From assembly GCF_018215265.2 (NCBI RefSeq), contig NZ_CP136562.1:2294001-2358000 (forward strand): a stretch of 64,000 bases of DNA, written 5' to 3'. The stretch comes from Paenarthrobacter sp. GOM3 (lineage in GTDB: Bacteria; Actinomycetota; Actinomycetes; Actinomycetales; Micrococcaceae). The notes beneath the pieces were generated by a model. It did not search any database. It was not told the origin of the DNA and saw nothing but the letters and a program-made list of their open reading frames with translations. This document shows, one piece after another, positions 42,490 through 51,877 of this stretch. Position numbers and translations under genes: made by a program. Every line of letters starts with the position of its first letter. The stretch's first letter is position 1.

Positions 42490-43994
42490 CCACCGCCGGC
42501 GGGCAGGACCGCCCACTGGGTCACCGGGCTGCGAGCGCGACGCTCTGGGGCGGGGTCAACATGGCCCTGGGCAGGGTGGTCCAGTTCGCGACCACGATCA
42601 TCGTGGCCCGGCTGCTTGCACCTGAACACTTTGGGGCGCTCGCAGTCGCCATCGTGGTACAGACCATCGCGACGAACATGGCTGAACTCGGCGCGACGGC
42701 GGCACTGGCCCGGGGAGAGGGCGATCCGGACAGGATCGCTCCAACGGTGTTCTCCATTGCCCTACTGACCAGCGGGATCATGACGGCCGCTGCGGTCATC
42801 CTTGCCCCGGCCCTGGCAGCGGCCTTTGACGACCCCGCAGCGACACCGGTCATCCAGGTACTCTCGATCACCATCCTCCTGCAGGGCCTTGGTGCCGTGC
42901 CTTCCACCATGGTGTGGCGGGAGTTCCTGCAGAAGCCGCGTGTCGTCGTCGATCTTTGCAGCCTGGTGACCGTGCTGGTCCTGGTGGTTCCGATGGCGCT
43001 GGACGGCTGGGGTGCCATGGCGCTCGCCTGGTCCAGGGTGGGCGGGCAACTGGTTGCGATGGCCGGGTACTGGATCATTACGCCGAAAAGGTATGGACCG
43101 GGTTTCGACCGCCAGGTGGCTGCCGGGATTTTGACCTTGGGCATGCCGCTCGCGATGGCCAACCTGGTGGTATTTGTCACCCTGAATGTGGACTATTTGC
43201 TGGTGGGGCGGATGCTGGATCCGACGGCGTTGGGCCTGTACCTGCTCGCGTTCAACCTGGCAGGGCTGCCGAGTTCGGTGATCACTGCCGTGATCCGGGC
43301 TACGGCGGTTCCAACTTTTGGCAGGCTTTTCGCTGAAGGCACATTGGGCCCGCTTGCTGCGAAGTTTGTGAGCGGGGTGTCCTATTGCGCCTTTCCGATC
43401 TCGGCCATGGTCGTAGCGCTGGCGCACCCGTTGATCGTGACCGCCTACGGTGGGCCATGGGCGCCGGCGAGCGTCGCACTGGCAACACTGGGGGTCTTCG
43501 GTGCCACGAGGATCCTGGCGGAACTCTTCGCTGACCTGAGCGTCGGGGCGGGCCGGACCGGTTGGCTGTTCTGGGTGCAGGTCGCCTGGCTCCTCACACT
43601 CACGCCTGCGCTCTTCTTCGGCATCACGTGGTGGGGGATAGCGGGTGCGGGGGTAGCCCACGCGACAGTGGCGTGCCTGGTGGTCATTCCGCTCTACGTA
43701 AAGTCCCTGACGTCGGTCCTGCACGTTTCAGCGCGGCAGCTCCTGCGCGGCACTACCGTTCCGCTGCTGGGCGCAACTGTGGCCGGGTTCGCCGCATGGC
43801 TGGCCACCAGGGGGATGGAAAACCCGGCAGCAGCGCTCGCCGTCGGGACCGTGCTCGGTACGGCACTGTATGCCCTCCTGACTTTCCGCCACGGCAAACT
43901 CCTGGTCGCGGACATACGAGCATTACTGAGCCCCAGGGCCGCCGCCTACGATCCGGCCGGCTCCGCCCCTCCCGGAGAGGCGGCACGGCCATGA
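42486..43994 (+). CDS. Wzx-type oligosaccharide flippase
   Basis: A 502-residue protein with about 12-14 membrane helices of the MOP/Wzx superfamily, which flips undecaprenyl-linked repeat units to the outer face. It begins with ATLWGGVNMALGRVVQF...IIVARLLAPEHFGALA, a standard start for this family (RfbX/WzxC-like). The last 20 residues are Pro/Ala-rich and cytoplasmic. The 4-nt overlaps at both ends couple it to the neighbouring glycosyltransferase genes. Confidence 0.93.
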   Translation: MTTAGGQDRPLGHRAASATLWGGVNMALGRVVQFATTIIVARLLAPEHFGALAVAIVVQTIATNMAELGATAALARGEGDPDRIAPTVFSIALLTSGIMTAAAVILAPALAAAFDDPAATPVIQVLSITILLQGLGAVPSTMVWREFLQKPRVVVDLCSLVTVLVLVVPMALDGWGAMALAWSRVGGQLVAMAGYWIITPKRYGPGFDRQVAAGILTLGMPLAMANLVVFVTLNVDYLLVGRMLDPTALGLYLLAFNLAGLPSSVITAVIRATAVPTFGRLFAEGTLGPLAAKFVSGVSYCAFPISAMVVALAHPLIVTAYGGPWAPASVALATLGVFGATRILAELFADLSVGAGRTGWLFWVQVAWLLTLTPALFFGITWWGIAGAGVAHATVACLVVIPLYVKSLTSVLHVSARQLLRGTTVPLLGATVAGFAAWLATRGMENPAAALAVGTVLGTALYALLTFRHGKLLVADIRALLSPRAAAYDPAGSAPPGEAARP

Positions 43995-45262
43995 CAACAC
44001 GGCTCCCGGCAACAACCCGGCTTGCTGCCGACCGTCTGCGCAGGGACGGCTGGCGGGCACTGGCCAGAACAGTGGCCGCGAAAGCAGCAACCATCGCCAC
44101 CGACAGGTGGAACCTCGCCGAACCGACCCTTCCCTTGCGGGAAGAGGACATCATGGACTCCCGTTCCAGCGTCCGGACTTCCCCTGAACCGAAGACGGCT
44201 GGCTCCCTCAACGTCGGCTGGATTTGTACGCCTCCGGCGCCGGGCTCAGGGGGGCACACCACGTTCTTTCGAATGGTCGAGGAGATGGAACAACGCGGCC
44301 ACCATTGCACCCTGTTCCTCTACGACACCAATGATGACGAGGTACGCCGTCACGAAGACACCATCCACAGCCACTGGCCGGCGCTGCGTGCCGGGGTTCG
44401 CAGCGCCACACAAGGGATGGAAGGGGTGGACGTGATGGTAGCCAGCTCATGGCCCACGGCACATGTTGCCGCGGGCAGGGCCCCGGCCGGCGTCCACCTC
44501 TTCTATTTCATCCAGGACTACGAGCCATACTTCTACCCCCGCGGGTTCCTCTACGCCCTGGCCGAAGACAGCTACCGGCTGGGACTGACCACCGTCGCCC
44601 TCGGCCCGATGATCTCCGAGGTGATGCGCAACGAACTTGGCCAACCCGCCCAGGCCGTCATTCCTTATGGCACCGACACAGCAACGTACCGGCTGCTCAG
44701 TCCAGCCCCAGCCGCCACCCGAACGGGCGTTGTGTACTACGCCAAGAAAAAGGTGGACAGGCGCGGCTACCTCCTGGCCAAACTCACGCTGGAACGGTTC
44801 CACTCCCTCCGGCCCGAACAGGAAATCCACATTTACGGGGACACTGTCACCGGTTGGCCGATACCTGTGACCAACCACGGTAACCTCAGCCCCGCCGACT
44901 TGAACGTCCTGTACAACCAAACAATCGCCGGCCTGGCTGTTTCGTTCACCAACATCTCCCTGGTTCCCGGCGAATTGCTCTCGGCAGGATGCGTTCCGGT
45001 GCTCAACGAAGCGGCCTTCGCCTCTGGGCTGCTGACCGACCCTGACGCCGTCTGGGCCCCGGCAACACCTGCAGGCCTGGCCATGGCGCTCGCAGATGTG
45101 GTCGCCACTCCGGGCGTGGAGGCACGCGCGGCAGCCATCGCGTGCAGGGAACGGCTGGACTGGGCCGACTCCCGCCAGGCGTTCGCGCAGCTGATCGAAT
45201 CGTGGTGCGCGGGCCACCCCTTTGACGTTCCGGGCAGCTCTTTGCGGGGAGCCAGGCCATGA
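43991..45262 (+). CDS. WsaF-like rhamnosyltransferase (GT-B)
   Basis: A 423-residue glycosyltransferase. The segment FYFIQDYEPYFYPRGFLYALAEDSY and the strand VVYYAKKKVDRRGYLLA match the WsaF family of rhamnosyltransferases; the donor site has VSFTNISLVPGELLSAGCVPVL. An N-terminal region of about 75 polar residues precedes the GT-B fold. Rhamnose genes nearby (51.9-55.2 kb) provide dTDP-rhamnose, which supports the assignment. Coupled by 4-nt overlaps to both neighbours. Confidence 0.88.
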   Translation: MTTRLPATTRLAADRLRRDGWRALARTVAAKAATIATDRWNLAEPTLPLREEDIMDSRSSVRTSPEPKTAGSLNVGWICTPPAPGSGGHTTFFRMVEEMEQRGHHCTLFLYDTNDDEVRRHEDTIHSHWPALRAGVRSATQGMEGVDVMVASSWPTAHVAAGRAPAGVHLFYFIQDYEPYFYPRGFLYALAEDSYRLGLTTVALGPMISEVMRNELGQPAQAVIPYGTDTATYRLLSPAPAATRTGVVYYAKKKVDRRGYLLAKLTLERFHSLRPEQEIHIYGDTVTGWPIPVTNHGNLSPADLNVLYNQTIAGLAVSFTNISLVPGELLSAGCVPVLNEAAFASGLLTDPDAVWAPATPAGLAMALADVVATPGVEARAAAIACRERLDWADSRQAFAQLIESWCAGHPFDVPGSSLRGARP

Positions 45263-46719
45263 AGTCCCTTCGGAGGACCCTCATCTTCCCGGCCCCGCGC
45301 GAGGTGCAGCCCAGCGAGCTGTCGGAGTTCACCGGCAAGGGTGGCCACGTGGGGCTTTTGCTGAAATTCGCCGTTTTCGGCATCTTTTTCTTCCCGTCCA
45401 ACATGGTGATCAAACCCATCGGTGCTGCGGGCACGGTTCCGATCATCCTGGCTGTCCTGCTACTGGCGGTCTGGCTGTCTTCGGCCCTTTTTGGACTGCA
45501 CAATCCGCTGAAATCCAGTAATCCAGGACGTCTGGGCCTGGGACTGCTCTGGGTGGGTTCATGCGCCTCCTACGCAGCGTTGTTTTCAGGCTTTACGGGT
45601 AACACCAACGTTTCCGCGCAAGCCGCAGCCGATCGCTGGCTGATCCTGATTCTTGCCTGCGGCGGGATAGCCCTGGTGACCAGCGAGGCAGTGCGCACCC
45701 TCGACAACGCCATGTCACTGGTGCGGGCCATCCTTGCCGGCGCGTTCTTCTGCTGCATCGTCGCATTGATCCAGTTCCTCTTCCGCGTCAACCCCATGGT
45801 GTGGATCCAGGAAGCCATGGTGGGGTTCACGGACAACGGCGGCAACACCGCCTTCCAGGTGCGCGGATTCATGACACGCGTTGCCGGCAGCACCTTCCAC
45901 TCGATTGAGCTGGCAGTCGTCTGCGCCATGTTGCTGCCCTTATCCATCTGGCGCGGACTCTATGACCGCTCGGGCCATAAATGGTTCCACTGGACGGGGA
46001 CAGCCCTGCTGGTCGTCGCCATCGCATCCACCGTGTCACGGTCCGGTGTTCTCGGATTGTTCCTCGGGCTTGCAGTCTTTATCCCCTTCATGCCACGGGT
46101 GGCGCGGCGATGGGCGGTGATAGCCGCCCCAGCCGCCATGGCTGCACTGTTTGTCGCCATCCCCGGACTCGTTGGCACTTTGACGTCATCCTTCACCGCC
46201 GGGAACAGTGACCCGTCCCTGACCACGCGCACAAACAACTATCCCCGCGTCGCGGAGATGTTCGGCGAGCTCCCATACCTGGGGCTTGGACCCGGGAACT
46301 ATATGCCGGACAACGCGCTCTACATCCTGGACAACCAGTACCTCAACTCCCTGGTCACCCTGGGCCTGGTGGGCTTCGTCGGTACGTTGGCGTACCTGGC
46401 CTTGCCGGCCATTTCATCGTTCATCGCAGCGCGTGCATCCCGGATCCCTCCGCTCCGCTGCCTTGCCGGGGCGGTAGCTGCGGGCGGCGCGGTGGCTGCA
46501 GGCTGCTCACTGACATTCGACTCCATGGCTTTTCCCGTTTTCGCACTGTCCTACCCCCTCATTGTTGGCCTCGGAGGAGGGACCTGGGTCATGATCCGCC
46601 GCGAAATCGAGCTAAGGAACAACAAAGCACCGGATCACCACAACAGCGGGCCGCCCTCAGAGAGACCTCCAAGCCAACCGTCAACACCGAATGCAAAGGC
46701 AGACACATGGACCCGGTAG
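45259..46719 (+). CDS. Wzy-type O-antigen/exopolysaccharide polymerase
   Basis: A 486-residue membrane protein with about 10-12 helices and the O-antigen ligase/polymerase pattern: a large extracytoplasmic loop before LTTRTNNYPRVAEMFGELPYLGLGPGNYMP, then DNQYLNSLVTLGLVG. It would join repeat units at the outer face. The C-terminal tail is polar (Asn/Pro/Ser-rich). Its stop overlaps the next start by 13 nt. Confidence 0.88.
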   Translation: MKSLRRTLIFPAPREVQPSELSEFTGKGGHVGLLLKFAVFGIFFFPSNMVIKPIGAAGTVPIILAVLLLAVWLSSALFGLHNPLKSSNPGRLGLGLLWVGSCASYAALFSGFTGNTNVSAQAAADRWLILILACGGIALVTSEAVRTLDNAMSLVRAILAGAFFCCIVALIQFLFRVNPMVWIQEAMVGFTDNGGNTAFQVRGFMTRVAGSTFHSIELAVVCAMLLPLSIWRGLYDRSGHKWFHWTGTALLVVAIASTVSRSGVLGLFLGLAVFIPFMPRVARRWAVIAAPAAMAALFVAIPGLVGTLTSSFTAGNSDPSLTTRTNNYPRVAEMFGELPYLGLGPGNYMPDNALYILDNQYLNSLVTLGLVGFVGTLAYLALPAISSFIAARASRIPPLRCLAGAVAAGGAVAAGCSLTFDSMAFPVFALSYPLIVGLGGGTWVMIRREIELRNNKAPDHHNSGPPSERPPSQPSTPNAKADTWTR

Positions 46720-47561
46720 CAGTCATCAGAACGTTATGGCACCACAAACTCATCGTGCTGCCGGTCCTGCTGGTCACGGCCCTGGCAGCACTCTATGTCT
46801 ACACCTTGGCCCCACGGTCCTACGAGGCCAAGGCAACCTACGCGATCGTCAACCCCAAGATCCCCACCGCTGCCGAACTGGAAAAGAACCCGGAACTGAA
46901 CACGCTGAACTCGGACAACCCTTACCTGCGATCGGCGGACTCGTCCCTGATCGCCCAGGTGGTCGGCACCCGCTTGAGTGATGACGCCACCGGCGACGCG
47001 CTGCTCCGGGACGGGCTCAGTACCGATTTCACGGTGCAGCGCCCACCGGCATCTTTCCTGATCGAGATCTCGGCAGTCTCAAGCAGCAAGGAAAAAGCCG
47101 TAGCCACCGTCAAGGCGTTGGGAACGCGCCTGGAGTCCGACCTGTTGGCTATCCAGACTGTCAACGGAGCCAATGAAAGGTACCTGTACACATCGCTGAT
47201 GATTGCCGCACCGGACAACGCCACTGAACAGTTCTCCAGCCGGCTGAGGTCACTCATCGTCGTCCTGGTTGCCGGTGTGGTCCTCACCTTCGGGGCAGTG
47301 TCCATTGCCCGGGGCTTGGAATCCTCCAGGTTGCGGATCCGTTCTGCGTCGCCTGAAGGGGATCGGCAGAAGAAAGCACGACGGCGGCACCAAAAGGACC
47401 AGGATGACCTGCCGGTGGGCGGAAAGCTTGAGGAACTGACCATCCAGGACGTGCTGAATCCCGCCGAGGCTGATCAGTTCTTCGCCGCCAACGCACCCTT
47501 GGCCAAGACCTTGAAAACCAGCAGCAACGGGAAAACGCCCGTCAAGGAAACGTCGGCCTGA
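46707..47561 (+). CDS. Wzz-like chain-length protein without kinase domain
   Basis: A 284-residue protein with two membrane helices (about 17-34 and 175-198), an extracytoplasmic domain between them and a basic, charged cytoplasmic tail of about 85 residues. The N-terminus (AVIRTLWHHKLIVLPVLL, APRSYEAKATYAI) is typical of polysaccharide co-polymerases. No Walker motif or tyrosine cluster is present, so this is not a bacterial tyrosine kinase, and no separate kinase or phosphatase gene is in the window. It likely sets chain length with the Wzy protein. Confidence 0.85.
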   Translation: MDPVAVIRTLWHHKLIVLPVLLVTALAALYVYTLAPRSYEAKATYAIVNPKIPTAAELEKNPELNTLNSDNPYLRSADSSLIAQVVGTRLSDDATGDALLRDGLSTDFTVQRPPASFLIEISAVSSSKEKAVATVKALGTRLESDLLAIQTVNGANERYLYTSLMIAAPDNATEQFSSRLRSLIVVLVAGVVLTFGAVSIARGLESSRLRIRSASPEGDRQKKARRRHQKDQDDLPVGGKLEELTIQDVLNPAEADQFFAANAPLAKTLKTSSNGKTPVKETSA

Positions 47562-47571
47562 AAGGTAGTCC

Positions 47572-48915
47572 GTGAAACGAAGGACAATCGGCGTCCTGGC
47601 AGCCACTGCTTTGGCCGGCGTCGCCGTTGCGGTAGCGGCAGCCAGCGGAGTCCCTCCCTTCACCGGCCCTCCTGCACCGGCCAGCAGCCAGCCCGGGACC
47701 ACAGCGACCCCGCCACCGTCCTATGAGGGAGTCGTGCTGCGACCCGTCGACGGGGGCGCGGACTACTACGGACAATTCAGGAACGGGCTTCCCGCCGATC
47801 CCGCCTATTTCCCGCTTGCCGTCTGGTTCGAGAGTGTCCTGGACAAGGGCAACATCGCCCTGGACACCCAAGCCGGCCTCAATACCTATGTCGAACTGAC
47901 CGCCAACTCCGACCTCCAACTGGTGCGGGCCTCGAACATGTACGCCATCCCCACCTTCGACTCTGCCTATGCCTCCGGTTTCGCGCTCAGTGACGAAGTG
48001 GACATGTGGGCAGGACCGGGCAGCACTCCCTGGACCGGAAAGTACCCTGGGGAAGGGCCGCTCTGCGTCCCCGAGGAGAGCAAGTGCGGTTACACCGTGC
48101 AGAAAGAACGCCGCGCTGTGGCCCCGACAGGTGCCATGCTCTACGCCAACTACGGCAAGGGAGTGGCCTTCTGGCTCTCTGATGAAGAATCCGTGGAATT
48201 CTTCAAGGGCGTCCAGGACGTCGTCTCCGCCGACACTTACTGGTTCACCGACCCCAGCATCTGCGCGAAAGGCGAAGGGGGCGCCATCGTCGGCTACACC
48301 CGGGACCTCACCCCGGGCGAATGCAGGCTGGCAGCCAACTACGGCTGGACCCTAGAACGTATCCGAAAGCTGCAACCAGCCGGGAAGACCACCCCTATCT
48401 GGGCGTTCGTGGAAGCCGGGCATCCCTTCAAGGATTCGGCCGACGCCACAACCATCACCGCACCACAGATCCGGGCAGCCGTGTGGAGCAGCCTCATCCA
48501 CGGTGCAAGGGGAGTGATCTACTTCAACCACAACTTTGGGGGCGACTGCATTTCCCAGCACGTACTGCGGGACTGTGGCACACAAGTCCGGCCAACAGTG
48601 ACGGCACTGAACAACCAGATCACAAAGCTCGCGCCCGTCCTCAACGCACCCTTCCTGGACGGCGCCACCACAGCCACCGGCCCGGTAGACCTCACCACCA
48701 AACTTCACGACCACACGGCCTACATCTTCGCCGGGGCCAACAAACAAGCCGGGGGCACGGCAACCTTCACCACCAAATGTGGCGGCAGCTCCGCCGTCGT
48801 CATCGACGAAGACCGGACCATTCCGATCCTCGACGGCCGCTTCACCGATACCTTCCAGGACGGCAACGCCGTCCACCTCTACCGCATCGAAGGCGGCGGG
48901 AGCTGCGGCTTCTGA
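47572..48915 (+). CDS. Secreted protein, probable TIM-barrel glycosidase
   Basis: A 447-residue protein with an N-terminal signal peptide or anchor (KRR then a hydrophobic run to about 25) and a Pro/Thr-rich linker. The main part has features of a TIM-barrel glycoside hydrolase: PLAVWFESV, an FWLSDEESVEFF segment, SADTYWFTDPSICA, TTPIWAFVEAG and SLIHGARGVIYFNHNFGG. Six Cys suggest disulfides outside the cell. A small beta domain ends the protein. As last gene of the operon it could trim or degrade the polymer; catalytic acids cannot be assigned by eye. The GTG start lies 11 nt after the previous stop. Confidence 0.75.
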   Translation: MKRRTIGVLAATALAGVAVAVAAASGVPPFTGPPAPASSQPGTTATPPPSYEGVVLRPVDGGADYYGQFRNGLPADPAYFPLAVWFESVLDKGNIALDTQAGLNTYVELTANSDLQLVRASNMYAIPTFDSAYASGFALSDEVDMWAGPGSTPWTGKYPGEGPLCVPEESKCGYTVQKERRAVAPTGAMLYANYGKGVAFWLSDEESVEFFKGVQDVVSADTYWFTDPSICAKGEGGAIVGYTRDLTPGECRLAANYGWTLERIRKLQPAGKTTPIWAFVEAGHPFKDSADATTITAPQIRAAVWSSLIHGARGVIYFNHNFGGDCISQHVLRDCGTQVRPTVTALNNQITKLAPVLNAPFLDGATTATGPVDLTTKLHDHTAYIFAGANKQAGGTATFTTKCGGSSAVVIDEDRTIPILDGRFTDTFQDGNAVHLYRIEGGGSCGF

Positions 48916-51699
48916 CTAGCGGCTGCTGTCGTCCCGCTCCCAGGCGGTTGCGGGCCTCCGGCCCACCAACGGACGACGACGGCCCGCAACGGCGAAGGCG
49001 GCGTACACGGCGGCATCAACAGCAGACAGGGGCCCCTTCACGGACGAAAGCAGTTCGCGCAGGGTTCGGGAAGCCGACTGGCCCGCAAAACGTTCATCCT
49101 GCTGCGCATTCCCGCGATACGTACGCCGAAGAATGGCCAACAAGGCAGCCCGGCTCCGTGGTGTCCTCACCACCACAGGTACCGTGGGCAAAACGGCCTT
49201 CTCCGAACCACTGAAGAGACGATCCACGTAGTAGTCGTCCCCGGTCAGGGCAGGAAATTCGCCCAAACGATCATGCCCCGCACGGCTAAGGGCGTAAGCC
49301 CCCGCACCCCACAGTCCCTCCGCGTTGGCCGGCACCCGGCTCCGGGCCCTGTAGTAAGACCTCACCAGCGCAGAGGCGCCACTGGTGTCATAGCGGAAGG
49401 CCGGACGGGCAGCAAGCAACTGACCATCGTCAAGGGCCCCCAAAACCTGCTCCAGCGCCTCCGCGCTGACCTCAATGTCCGCGTCGAGGTAAAGCCGCGG
49501 CCAAAGGCCCGCAACCTGGTCGGCGGCATTCAAAGCCGCGGTCTTGGAAGCAGCCTCAACGTGCAGCACACGCACCCCCTGGAACGTCGACGCGATAGCC
49601 TCCGTATCGTCCGTGCACCCATTACAGGCAACAATGACCTCCACAGTGCCCCAGCCGAGGACCTCACGCAGGGATTCCAGCGTCCGGCCGATGACAGCTG
49701 ATTCGTTGTGCGCCGGAATGATGACAGCACCCGTGGGATGGGGCCCGCCACCCGCCGCTTCAGCTGTGGCCCTTGTGGCGTGCGGCAGCCGCTCCCACCG
49801 CCCCCGGCTGGCCACAGCAAACGCAGCCTCACGATGCCCCGGCTTAGCCATGCGGGCAAGCTCCGCAGCCAGCACGACGCCGGTAAATACCCTTAACCGG
49901 CCCGGCGCGGAGTACTTGGCCGCATAACGCACACGATTGACCGCCATCAACGCCGTCAGCTGCGGGGAAGTGCCCGAACCCCCACGTTCGTGCCACATCC
50001 GGGCCGACGGCTCAAACCAAATCGAACCACCGCACTCCCGGACACGCCGGCAATAGTCCGTTTCCTCCGAGTACAGGAAAAACTGCTCATCCCAATCGCC
50101 CACCGCCCGCACGGCGTCGGCACTGATCATCATCGCAGCACCCGTGGCCCAATCCACCAGGTGCGCATGCCGGTAGCTCTCCGGGTCATAGTCCATCTCC
50201 GATAACCAACCAGGCCTGCCCTGCACTCGACTACCCAACGCTGCATCGCCCAGCGCTCGCAGAATGCCGGGCTCTCGCCGCAGGGACGGGTAGACAGTGC
50301 CGTCATTGTCCAGCAGGACAGGGACCACCATTCCAGCCCCCAATTCGGCCATCCGTCGACGCATGGCAGAAATCGCGCCTTCCTCTACCCGCAGGTCAGG
50401 GTTGAGGATCAGGTAGGCGTCAGCCGCCCCGGCTACGCGCATGGCCGCGTTGATTCCGCCCGCGTATCCCAGGTTGCCTCCCGTCGGCACGGCCAAAACG
50501 TCCGGATGCCTCAGCAGTTCCAGCATGGTTTGCTGGTCCGCAGAGTTGTCGGCCACCACCACCTTGATGGTTTGTGCAGCGGTTTCCTGCCGCAACCCCG
50601 CCACCAAGGGCCCGACGTCGTCGGCGTTGTTGTAGGTGACCACCACGACGGCGACGTCGGCTTTGACCTCCACCGGAACGAACCGTCCCGGAGCACGGCC
50701 GGGCTCATGCTCCGGGACGGCCGGTACGTAGGCCGCCGTAGTGGGTACCGCGCCAGCGCCTGCGTGGGGTGTGGCGTCGCTGCGCATCCGCAGCGTGAGG
50801 TAAGCCCCCGGCCCGTCCACAAGGTAGCGGTGGGCAAGCCTCCTGGGTTCAAGCATCAGGCGCCAGGCCCATTCGAGGCCATGGCCGCTTACCCATGCTG
50901 GTGCCCGCGTGATCCGGCCGGCCAGGAAGTCGACCACTGCGCCGAAAGCCAGCAGGACCTTGGCCCCCGTCGATGGCCCATATTCAGCGATCCAGAGCTC
51001 CTGCCGGGGCTTGCCCAAACCCACCACCAGGATGTCCGATTGGCTTGCAGCTATGTCTGCGGCCAGATCGGACGACGCCGTGACATCGTTGAGGACGGAA
51101 CGTTCGGGTGCCCACCAGCCCGCGACCAGCAGCTCCGGCCGCTCCACGGCGAACCGTTCGCGGATGAGTGCCTGGGCTTCGGGTGATCCGCCCAGGAAAC
51201 CCACCCGGAGCCCACGCTGCTCAGCGTGGTCAAGCAACGGTCCAATCAGGTCACTGCCGGCCAACCGTGGCCAGTCACGGCGGGTGACCCTCCGGGCTTG
51301 AGACACGAGAGGAGCCCCGTCAAGCAGCGTTAGCCATTCAACCGCCCCGGGCGGGTTCAAGGTGCCCGCCCAACGGCTGCCGGCGCCGAAGTGCCGGAGA
51401 TGATCGAGGTTGGCCGAGCAGACGCCCAGGGGTTGTGCGTTGCCCGCGGTGGCGCGGTCCACGATGACGCGCAGTGCGTCCTCGTGTTCCATCAGCTTCA
51501 CCGGTGCGCCGCCAAGGTTCACCCACGGGTTTGTCACCTGGTTGGTGTCCTGGTCCGTAACCTCGTCCGCGGCCGGAACTGCAGGCGCGGGGCGTGAACG
51601 TGCGTCTGGCGTGAGCAGCAGGGCGCCGCCGTTGACGTCCACAGCAGTAGCTCGGTGGGGGAGTGCGGCCCTACGGGGCGCGATCTTCGGCAGCAGCAT
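48916..51699 (-). CDS. Triple glycosyltransferase fusion (WecG/TagA + GT2 + GT2)
   Basis: A 927-residue protein joining three transferases. Residues about 55-305 form a WecG/TagA/CpsF (GT26) domain with SANLDHL, GSDLIGPLL, GLGKPRQELWI and the end FLAGRITRAPAW...LEWAWRLMLEPRR. Residues about 345-590 form a GT2 domain (VVVVTYNNADD, LNPDLR, FLYSEETDYCRRVRE) like rhamnosyltransferases. Residues about 655-880 form a second GT2 (IIPAHNESAVIG, LYLDADIE, ALTGDDYYVDRLF). ATG at 51699 is preferred over 51744 because tggagag lies 6 nt upstream. Its stop abuts that of the secreted protein. It should add consecutive sugars to the repeat unit. Confidence 0.9.
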   Translation of the reverse strand: MLLPKIAPRRAALPHRATAVDVNGGALLLTPDARSRPAPAVPAADEVTDQDTNQVTNPWVNLGGAPVKLMEHEDALRVIVDRATAGNAQPLGVCSANLDHLRHFGAGSRWAGTLNPPGAVEWLTLLDGAPLVSQARRVTRRDWPRLAGSDLIGPLLDHAEQRGLRVGFLGGSPEAQALIRERFAVERPELLVAGWWAPERSVLNDVTASSDLAADIAASQSDILVVGLGKPRQELWIAEYGPSTGAKVLLAFGAVVDFLAGRITRAPAWVSGHGLEWAWRLMLEPRRLAHRYLVDGPGAYLTLRMRSDATPHAGAGAVPTTAAYVPAVPEHEPGRAPGRFVPVEVKADVAVVVVTYNNADDVGPLVAGLRQETAAQTIKVVVADNSADQQTMLELLRHPDVLAVPTGGNLGYAGGINAAMRVAGAADAYLILNPDLRVEEGAISAMRRRMAELGAGMVVPVLLDNDGTVYPSLRREPGILRALGDAALGSRVQGRPGWLSEMDYDPESYRHAHLVDWATGAAMMISADAVRAVGDWDEQFFLYSEETDYCRRVRECGGSIWFEPSARMWHERGGSGTSPQLTALMAVNRVRYAAKYSAPGRLRVFTGVVLAAELARMAKPGHREAAFAVASRGRWERLPHATRATAEAAGGGPHPTGAVIIPAHNESAVIGRTLESLREVLGWGTVEVIVACNGCTDDTEAIASTFQGVRVLHVEAASKTAALNAADQVAGLWPRLYLDADIEVSAEALEQVLGALDDGQLLAARPAFRYDTSGASALVRSYYRARSRVPANAEGLWGAGAYALSRAGHDRLGEFPALTGDDYYVDRLFSGSEKAVLPTVPVVVRTPRSRAALLAILRRTYRGNAQQDERFAGQSASRTLRELLSSVKGPLSAVDAAVYAAFAVAGRRRPLVGRRPATAWERDDSSR

Positions 51700-51877
51700 T
51701 CTCGGCTCTCCAGGCTTCGGGGTCCAGCTCAAGGCACAACTCATAGCCGGCGATCCGGGGCCGCTGCACAGCCCTGGGTCGCCGTGGCCAGCGTGCAGCT
51801 GGCCTGCCAGTTTGTTTACTTAAGGTGTCTCCCGGCCCGCCCTGACGGGCTGCCGTACGCCAACTGTAGGACGAATG
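51700..51877. other. Spacer between rmlCD and the triple transferase gene
   Basis: This 178-nt gap holds the leader of the triple transferase gene. A short AT-rich patch (tttgtttacttaag, 51808-51821) is the only promoter-like segment. No clear terminator for rmlCD is visible. Confidence 0.35.
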
